This document shows, one piece after another, positions 56,061 to 64,000 of a DNA stretch of 64,000 nucleotides. The DNA comes from Colius striatus (lineage: Eukaryota > Chordata > Aves > Coliiformes > Coliidae). The notes under the pieces are model-generated. The model worked only from the letters and a program-made list of their open reading frames with translations. It ran no database searches and was not told the DNA's origin. Made by a program: the position numbers and the translations under genes. The DNA is taken from positions 9,894,001-9,958,000 of the forward strand of contig NC_084774.1 of NCBI RefSeq assembly GCF_028858725.1. The letters are read 5' to 3'. Numbering within the stretch: the stretch's first letter is position 1; every line of letters starts with the position of its first letter.

Positions 56061-59000
56061 TTCCTAGCTCACAGCAAAAGTGGAGTTTTCCAAACTCCAG
56101 CATCTGTAGGCAGCTGCTCTCCTGCACCCACTGCATGCACAGAGCTGCTTTTGGTGGTATAAACACCAGCACAGAGCTAAAAGCAGAAAGATGGGAGGTT
56201 CCTGTCACCTCCTTGCAGCACAAGGGGTTGTGAGGACTCACCTGCTGCTCTGGCCATGCTCAGGACTATCTCCTCTCACTGTGGAGATGTACTAGAGATC
56301 ATGAGAGTCCCTTTTGCTTTGTTTCTGGGCCAGGTATTCCTCAATTCAACTAGGGAGAAAGTGCTGCTGTTTTATTCATTGACTATTGAATGTGTTTCTA
56401 AAGACTGTTTTCAGAGAGACTCTTGCCAGTGAAACTCCAAGCCCCAGAGTGAAGATTCTGCTGTTGCAGTAACAAGGTAAAAGATCTCAGCTCTTACCAG
56501 CTGCTTTCATGAAAAACACAAAAGGGAAAAAAACCCTATTGCTTCCATAAATAACCCTGTAAAAACATGCCCTTCAATTAGACATTGGTGATTCCACTTA
56601 AGCCAGAAAAACAAAGAAGAGAAGCTACTGAAAATGTATTATCTCCCCCTTTTCAAGCTGTGAGAGCAGCAGGAAAGGCCAGCAGGCAGCAATCTGCAGC
56701 TCTGAGGATGGAGGAGTCACACTCAGAAAGCTGCCTGTGGAGATGATGGGCAGCCAAATGGACTAAAACTCATCAGAGCACAGAGGACCACTGTCAAATG
56801 ACAACTGTTACAGAGAAGGTGACTGTGGAGTAGTTGTTCTCCCAGCAAGGGCCAGGGCCAAGCTCATGAAGTGGGTCAGCAGGCTCAAGACAAGCTACAG
56901 GATTTTCTTCCCCCCCTTTTAGCAGCACAGAATGAAGATGTGAAGTGCATCACCTCTAGATATTAATCCTCAAAAAGCCAAGCAGAGTGAAAAAGGGATT
57001 AAGCAAATTCATGCAGGACAGGTCTTGGTATTGATCCAGATGCTTACTCCCATCTTCATTGCTGGAAGGAGAGGTTAGTGGAGAGGTTACTCACTGTTTC
57101 TCAGCCTCTTTCCCTGGCATGTGCTGCTGGTTCACAGCAGAGCAGGGATCCAGCTCTGGAGGAACTTCTGCTCTCCATCAGCACAGCTGAATGTCACAGC
57201 CTGGGGGTTTTTACACTGGCATTTAGGAGGAAGAGTATCTCGCCAGTTCAGGACACAAGGGATGTTGAACCAAAGCCAGGAGTGCCCCATGCTCACAGCT
57301 CCCTGTTCTTATTTAGCCTCAGGAGAAGTTAAACCTTGCAGATTTGACACCTTTCCCTCAGTACTTTGTGTCACTGCAGGAAACACCCACCAAGGCAGCT
57401 GCTGTTAACACCATCCTGGAAGGAACAGCACTGGGAGGCTGCAAAAAGCAATCCCTAATTTGTCTCCCCCACTCCCCAGACATGCAGGGATTAATTAGAT
57501 TTAATTAGCTATCAGCCAGAACTACAGATGAAAAGTTCTATTCATAGCAGGGCTCTGGAGGCCAAGGCTCCCACGAATATGCAGACAGCACTGCAGAGGC
57601 ACTGCAGCTAGGTCTCCTCTCCAGAGGAACTGTAGTGTCTGGGTTTTTCTGTTTCAAGGGATTTGTAAGTACTTTGACTCATTAAGTGTTCTGAAAAGAC
57701 AGAGGCACCTCTGGGCACAAACAGGTACCTTGGTTTTCAGCTCTCAGCACTGTTACATCAAGCAGAAGGTTTAGCATCCACTCTTTTTTTTCCCCACTCC
57801 TTTTCTTTGTCATGCTTTGCCCCAACTGGGCTGAGGAAAAGACAGAAGGGAATTAGATGACTTTGGTTTTGAATTATAAACTCACAAGTTGGCCAAAGAT
57901 AAAACCCCTTTGTAACACACTCCTGCAGCAGCAAGTCAGTACTGAGCACAGAGGACACCACGAGCTGTCCTTGCCCACGACTGCCAAGTTTGCCTTACTC
58001 CTTTGCTGAAGTTGTGTCCTCCCCATGGGCTCTGCATTTCAAGCAGAGAGTTGCAGCAACCTCCCATGCAGGGCAGGAGAAGCCTGGCAACAGCCTGGCA
58101 TTGAGATCCTTCCTGCTCAGAGCTGGCAGGCAGGATGGCAGCAGGCTGCAGCTGGTCAGCAGCCATCACCTCTTGCCCCACACACTGCTGTGGATTCAGC
58201 TTAGCAAAAAAATAGAGTTCACAGCCAACATCAACACAATACAAATCCCTGGTTTTGCAAGGCCTGTGTTTCCTTGGAGTGAGCAGAACCTCCCCATGCC
58301 AAGTGGCAGTGAGCTGTTCTTGCCAGAGATCATTTTCCCCAGGGACAGAGCCCTTGTCCCCAGGAAGGTGTGTTCACCTGGGCTGGTCTGCAGGGAGCCC
58401 CAGCCTGGCTTAGGGGGTCAGGTTCTCCTGCTGCTTTCAGAAAATAAGTCTCTATTTGCTCACAACCCACACCTGAGGCTATTTTGCTGCTTCACTCATT
58501 GATACCAGCACCACAACAAATGCAGGAGGATACCTCACAGCAAAGACCTTGATAGAAAAGCAGTTAAAAGAGCAGATGAGCAATACTGGGGGCATCTTGC
58601 ACCAAGGAGACCTTTCATCAGCACCCAGGGGCATGGTGTCATAGCCATTAAAGCCAGCCTTGAGGTTCCTGTGCAGCAGGGAAGTGTGCTGCAGCATGGA
58701 CATTCCTTCACTCCTGGGGTGGGAGCTGACAATGGGACTTGTCAGCAGTGTCCTTAGAGCCTGAAAAGTTTGGGAAGATTTATGACCTTCTACTGGCACC
58801 AAATGAGATGAGTTATTCAACAATTTCTCATTAGCCAGTTATGAATCTTAAGCTGGAGCTCTCATGTCATTGAGTGTCCTTCCTTTTGTTCCTGAAAATA
58901 AGTCTGGATGTCAGAGCAATATCTGTTGCTTTCTTCCACAAAGAGGAGGACTGCTGCTGAGTGGAAGACAAAAGCTTCAAAACTGCAAATAGGGAGCTCT

Positions 59001-60567
59001 TACTGCCCTTGAAACTTTAACCAGTCCCAGTTTAGTCCTGTTTATCCCAAACTACAAAGACCAGAACTTCAGCTTGACACAGAAACAAACCCACAAGCCC
59101 AAAACATTGAAACATTCAACTGTCCCACAGTTGCATTGCTTTGGGAGCTGCACCCTGAAGGAAGCACCACTAAACATTCACCTGCAAAAGGACCTAATAA
59201 AAGCTTTTATTGGAAAAAAACCCCTCAACCCAAAGAGCAACATCAACAAAAGAAACACTCCCCTGGAACAAGGCAGCAACCTGCGTCAGCAGCTCAGCTC
59301 TGGCACCTCCCCATTCCTCAACAGCCAGTACAACCTTAAAACCTTTCAACACTCCTTAACTCTCAGCTCCCACCCCAGTGCTTGGGTGTGAGACTTTAAA
59401 GCAGACCAGATGAGTTGAATCCCCTCCATTCAGACCACTCAGATGGGGATGTGAAGACTTTGGGGGGGGGTTGTGAGCTGCACCTCTGCTGCTCCAGCTC
59501 CAGGAGAGGCTCCCAGAGAGGAGCAGAGCTGCACCCACAGCTGCCCAGCACTGTCTGGAAACCCTCACCTGGACCAGGGCCATGGCAGATTCTGCACAGT
59601 TCATGCAGTGGCCAATTCCAGGCTCACATTTCTCTCCAAGAAACCCTCAAAGCTTCAGAGGGTGGGAAAGTCTCCAGTCTCATGTTATAATGGGAATGTG
59701 CTAATTAGGTTACAATTAGCCTTCACTAAACACAGCCAAAGGAACAGCTCCTGGCAGGGGAAGTATAATCCTATCATCAACCATTAAACAGAGGTGTTAG
59801 CTATTGCTCTGTGTTTTTCCATCAGGAGTGATGGAGAGGACAGCCTCTGTATCACTAGTCTGCTGCTTCCTCAGCATAAGGAAAGGGCTGTTACACTGGT
59901 TTAACAGTAAAGGGTTGGGATAACAGGGGTTAATGAAACAGAACTTGGGGTTTGTTACAGCCTGAACTTTAAACTGCCTCCATCCAGCCTAGTGCACTGA
60001 ACCAAAGCCCAAAGGTAGGAAGTGAAATCAAAGAAGTCTGTGTGTATGGCTGGGCAGGAGGAATCTGTGTCGTGTTGGCTTTACACAGCATAAAAGTCCA
60101 AGTCAGAGGGCAGGACGGGGCTGGGATAAACAGACACAGGAGCAGAAACCCGTTTCTAACCCTGCCTCCAGCATTCACTCGAGCTGGGCTCCCTCGAGCC
60201 ACGCACAGTAACACAATCCCCTCTAGAGGAAGAAAGCAGAAGTGATGCTCCCCGCCCCAAAGCAGCATCTGCCGGGTGAGGTGGTATATTGTCCCAGCCC
60301 TTCATCACAACCAGTGCAAGAGAGGGCTTGTGCCAGGACTGATCCGGAGGAGCTTCAGCCCAAGGAATGCACCCTGCAGAGCCCAGGGCAGCAGGCATGT
60401 ACCAGGCATAGGGACAGGGAAGTCTATTCTGCAGAGGTTTCATTTAGCCAGCTGTCACTAGCAGCCCAGGCTACACAAGAAGTATTTATTCCACTTCAGA
60501 ATGCTTTGTGTGAGTACAAAGTTCTATGAGCAGCTTAGACACACACCTTGGAGTGGGAAAGTTTAGA

Positions 60568-60835
60568 ATCACAGAATTGTTTCAGTTGGAAAAGCCCTTC
60601 AGGCTGATGGAATCCAGCCTCTGCCCAGCCCAGCACTAACCCACAGCCCTCAGCTCCACAGCTTTGGGATCCCTCCAGGGCTGGGCACTGCCCCAGCTCC
60701 CTGGGCAGCCTGGCACAGGGGCTGACACCCCTCTCAGGGGAAAAGTTCTGCCTCAGCTCCAATCTCAACCTCCCCTGGAGCAACTTGAGGCTCTCTCCTC
60801 TTGTGCTGTCAGGTTACTTGGGAGCAGAGATCAAC
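60568..60835 (-). mobile_element. CR1 LINE, 3' end
   Basis: Starts 'aatcacagaattgtttcagt', the reverse complement of the CR1 3' end, and continues through the block shared with the other copies. Confidence 0.85.
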
Positions 60836-61884
60836 ATCCCCTCAGCCACAACCACCACAGGGTCGTGTACTGAGTTAAACCAGCAATTCACTCTTCAACT
60901 GTAACAAGCTTCTATGCAATAAAGACACTCAGAAAGGCAACTTTAGAGAAGAGAATTCCAAGCCTGACCTTATCACAACAGCCTTTATATAGTCTGGCAC
61001 ATCTATTTACATGTATCAACCATTCAGGCCAGTAGAATGGGGAAAGAAAATTCACATACAAGTGGGTTTTGCCCCAGGGAGCCAAACACTGTTATGTTCA
61101 AGGTAGCTCCAAGTGGCTACCTTGCTCAAGGAGCAACCAAGTGCAGGATTGCTGATACTAAGCAGTGGCACTTCAAATCAGAAGTGGCAAAACTTTTTTT
61201 CCCTAAAGCCAAACTGTAGCCTTTCTGTGTTTCCTGGCAGAAGCAGAGTTGTCTGTTGCACAGCTCAGCAGCCTCAGCACAGCTGCAGAGGCTCTCAGAG
61301 GCAGCACGTGCTTTGGCAGAGCTTAAAGGGACAGACAAAAACCAGTTTACAAACTGTGAAGAGCTGATAGCACTGGATTTTCCTGCTTGAGCAGTGATGA
61401 TGATCCTGGCAAGGTAAAACACAACTACATCCTTGGCAATCCTTGTAACCAGCCCCACCAGAGGCTCTGTCTCTCCCACTCATTCTCAGTGATTCCAAGT
61501 AGGCTTCTCCCAGGAGGGCTTTTAACTATTTATCTCATCTCTTCCTTTTTCAGCCAGTTTAAACATGGCTGTTGAAGCAGCACTGGTGGGATTCAGAGCT
61601 TGGCAGCACTGTTAAAGGAGGGAAAGCCACAGTGCTTTCATCTCTAAACCAAACACCAACCCTCAGAAGGGGCAGCTGACCTTTCCTTTGCTGCCTTACT
61701 GAGGTGATGCAGCTTCTTGCTGACAGAGTACAAATAGCTGCAGCCAAGTCAGACAGGCAACGTGTCTTGGCCTCCTTGCAAATCTGTGACTCAATAGATG
61801 ATGAATGATGGTGCTGCATCTACATGAGAGCTCTGGGTGTCACAGCTTCTCAACAGCACAACACAGCCCCACTTCTCCTTCCTT

Positions 61885-62540
61885 ACAGGACTTTGTGCTG
61901 CCATTCAGCAACATTCTGACTGGCCTGAGAGTTGGGCAGAGAGGAACCTCATGAGGTTCAACAAGGACAAGGGCAGAGTTTTGCAGCTGGAGAGGAGAAA
62001 CCCCACGCAGCAGGAGAGGTTGGGGGTGACCTGCTGGAAAGCAGTTCTGCAGAGAGGGACCTGGGAGTGCTGGTGGGCAGCAAATAAACATGAACAGCAA
62101 CGTGCCCTCATGGGCAAGAAGCCAATGGCAGCCTGAGAGGCTTGAAGAGAGTGTGGGCAGCAGGTCAAGGGAGGTTCTGCTCCCCCTCTGCCTGGGTGAG
62201 GCCTCATCTGGAGTCCTGTGTCCAGTTCTGGGCTCCCCAGCTCAACAGGGAACTGCTGGAGAGAGGCCAGTGCAGGACCACCAAGATGATCAGTAGATAG
62301 AACATGTATGTGAGGAGGAAAGGCTGCAGGACCTGGGGAAGAGAAGCCTGAGGGTATTTCATCAACACTTGTAAGTACCTAAAGGTGGGTGTCAGGAGGA
62401 TGGGGCATCACTTCCTTTGTCATGTCCAACGACAGGACAAGGGCTAATGGACATGAGCTGGAACACAAGGAAAAACTTTGCTCTGAGGGTGAGAGAGCCC
62501 TGGCACAGGCTGCTGGACACCACAACTGCAGCTATCTGTT
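61885..62540 (+). mobile_element. CR1 LINE, internal to 3' portion
   Basis: Contains 'aacctcatgaggttcaacaa', 'ggacctgggagtgctggtgg' and 'gagaggccagtgcagg', in CR1 order. The longest CR1 piece in the window; the extreme 3' end is not clear. Confidence 0.82.
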
Positions 62541-64000
62541 CCCCCACAAGACAATGACTATGATATTTCCTAGTCCACTGACTCCACTTTCTACCAGCTT
62601 TTGCTGATTGTGCTCAGTTTAATATTCAGACCACACATTGCTGCTTCCCAAGGCACTCTGTACGTTTCCAGGCCATTGGCCTCCAGATGCTGACAGAACT
62701 GAGGGCCAAAAAATCTCCCTCCAGAGCCAGCAAATCCTGTTTACTCAGGTTTACATAAAGCTCAGTCATGATCATCTGCAGTACTCACGTGACTGTTTGG
62801 CTGCTGAAGGGATCTGGGTGTGCAGCATCACCACCAGCTGAAGGCTTTGTCAGAGACACCTCACTTCTTGGAAAGGAAAACTGCTGTAAAAGGGACCTGT
62901 CTCTCCTGGGACAAGTGCCTCTGGAGCTAATAAAAATCTCAGAGTACATAAATCTCTTTGCAACCATTTTCATTTCTATTTTAAAGTTGTCTTTAAATAA
63001 AGGAGGCAACCAGTGTTGTGTTAAAACTGTTCCTCATTAACATAGGCCTTAAGTTAGCAACTAAGACTAAGAGGCTCCAGTGAAATACAGCTGAGGCACC
63101 TGGCTTTGGCTCTGTCATCAACACTGGCAATAAAGAATATGCATGACAGCAGCACATCAGGACATGCAGCCATGCTGTTAATGTCAGTTCACCTCCTCCA
63201 ACATGACAGCTTCACACTCAGATGGTAACAACACTTCCCTGCCTTCTTAATTAAGTGTCCCCATTTAGGGCTCACTCTCTGATGTTAACCACAGCAAAAA
63301 CTAACTTCCTTCACCCAAAAGACCAGAGAAGCCCTGATAATGGGGGATTTAAAGTCAGCTAAGCCTCCTGAAAAAGGGCTAAACACCATTCTGCTCCATA
63401 TCTCTTTGCTTTATTATAATGCTCTTTAAAAGATGACACTGCAGTCCGAGTCTGGTACCACTCTACAGAACAATGAGGAGTGTTCACTGAAATTGCCATT
63501 CCTGTGAACTTCACAAAAAACACACCAGGAAAATTAAAGATACAGTACTCCAATACTGACCAAGATTCTGCTGGCATGAAAATGAAAGAGGGCTCTACAG
63601 CTAGAGGTCACTAAGCCATTACAATTGAACTCTGATAATAAATGGACAGTCAAATGTTTCTTGATTTTGGTTTAAATCACTCATCTCTCAAACCTTTCTT
63701 ACCAGGGTCACTGAAGTTGAATATTGCCCAAGTAAAGGTGAGAACTGAAATACCTGGGTAGCCTGCCATTCTCCAAGAGGACCACTGTATCTTTAAATGG
63801 ATCCTGGATTAAACAACAAAGGTTTTATCTACACTTGTTAAATTATTGCACAGATCATTACATTGATAAAATACATCATGAACCCACGGAATGTTACACA
63901 GGCTGGCCTGGAAAATAAAAGCAGCAGCATTGTCCTTGAGGTCTCAACCATGAGAAAAGAGCTGAGCAACCAAGCATTTCTTGAAGTGATGTAATTATTA

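Larger units (their letters stand above)
53861..64000. other. Region upstream of the DEPTOR-like gene
   Basis: About 10 kb containing CR1 pieces at 55,815-56,060, 60,568-60,835 and 61,885-62,540. The DEPTOR-like promoter should lie here, but no CpG island or clear core promoter is visible near 53,860. I could not recognise any exon of a further gene on either strand. Confidence 0.5.

Noticed and set aside
58479-58823. 114-residue minus-strand open frame upstream of the DEPTOR-like gene
   Set aside because: No domain, no convincing splice sites and no family resemblance; treated as chance.

Overview
This is a stretch of bird nuclear genome. The evidence is the many CR1 LINE fragments (about ten recognisable pieces, several with the typical '...gattctatgat' type 3' end), small introns, and two multi-exon vertebrate genes. 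Both genes read on the minus strand, so transcription runs from high to low coordinates.

Positions 31,046 down to 2,316 carry 24 consecutive coding exons of a FACIT-type collagen. All exon phases join without a break to give 1,044 residues: signal peptide, FN3, linker, VWA, five FN3, two short linker exons, and a thrombospondin-N-like (TSPN) domain. This architecture (one VWA, six FN3 in total) is that of collagen XX (COL20A1), not of its paralogue collagen XIV, which has a second VWA before the TSPN domain. The collagenous exons are not in the window; the gene runs off the left edge. The last intron seen (1-2,315) holds a CR1 copy, and other introns hold a large polypyrimidine tract and an (AAAGG)n tract.

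Positions 53,860 down to 37,552 carry a complete nine-exon gene of 398 codons plus stop: DEP, DEP, linker, PDZ. It is a DEPTOR-family protein (mTOR-binding inhibitor). The residues that differ from mammalian DEPTOR, and its position next to COL20A1 rather than COL14A1, indicate a DEPTOR paralogue. DEPTOR-COL14A1 and DEPTOR-like-COL20A1 would be two copies of one ancestral head-to-tail pair, presumably from vertebrate whole-genome duplication. The linker of this copy has lost the serine-serine-glycine core of the phosphodegron known in human DEPTOR. Its two DEP1 exons are flanked by inverted CR1 copies, and skipping them would keep the reading frame.

The gap between the genes (31,059-37,400) contains a 49-bp minisatellite and should contain the COL20A1 promoter. 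The right end (53,861-64,000) is upstream of the DEPTOR-like gene; I see CR1 pieces there and no recognisable exon. No RNA genes, CRISPR arrays or viral genes were recognised. All exon borders were placed by hand from reading frame, splice consensus and remembered family sequences; no alignment or RNA evidence was available.
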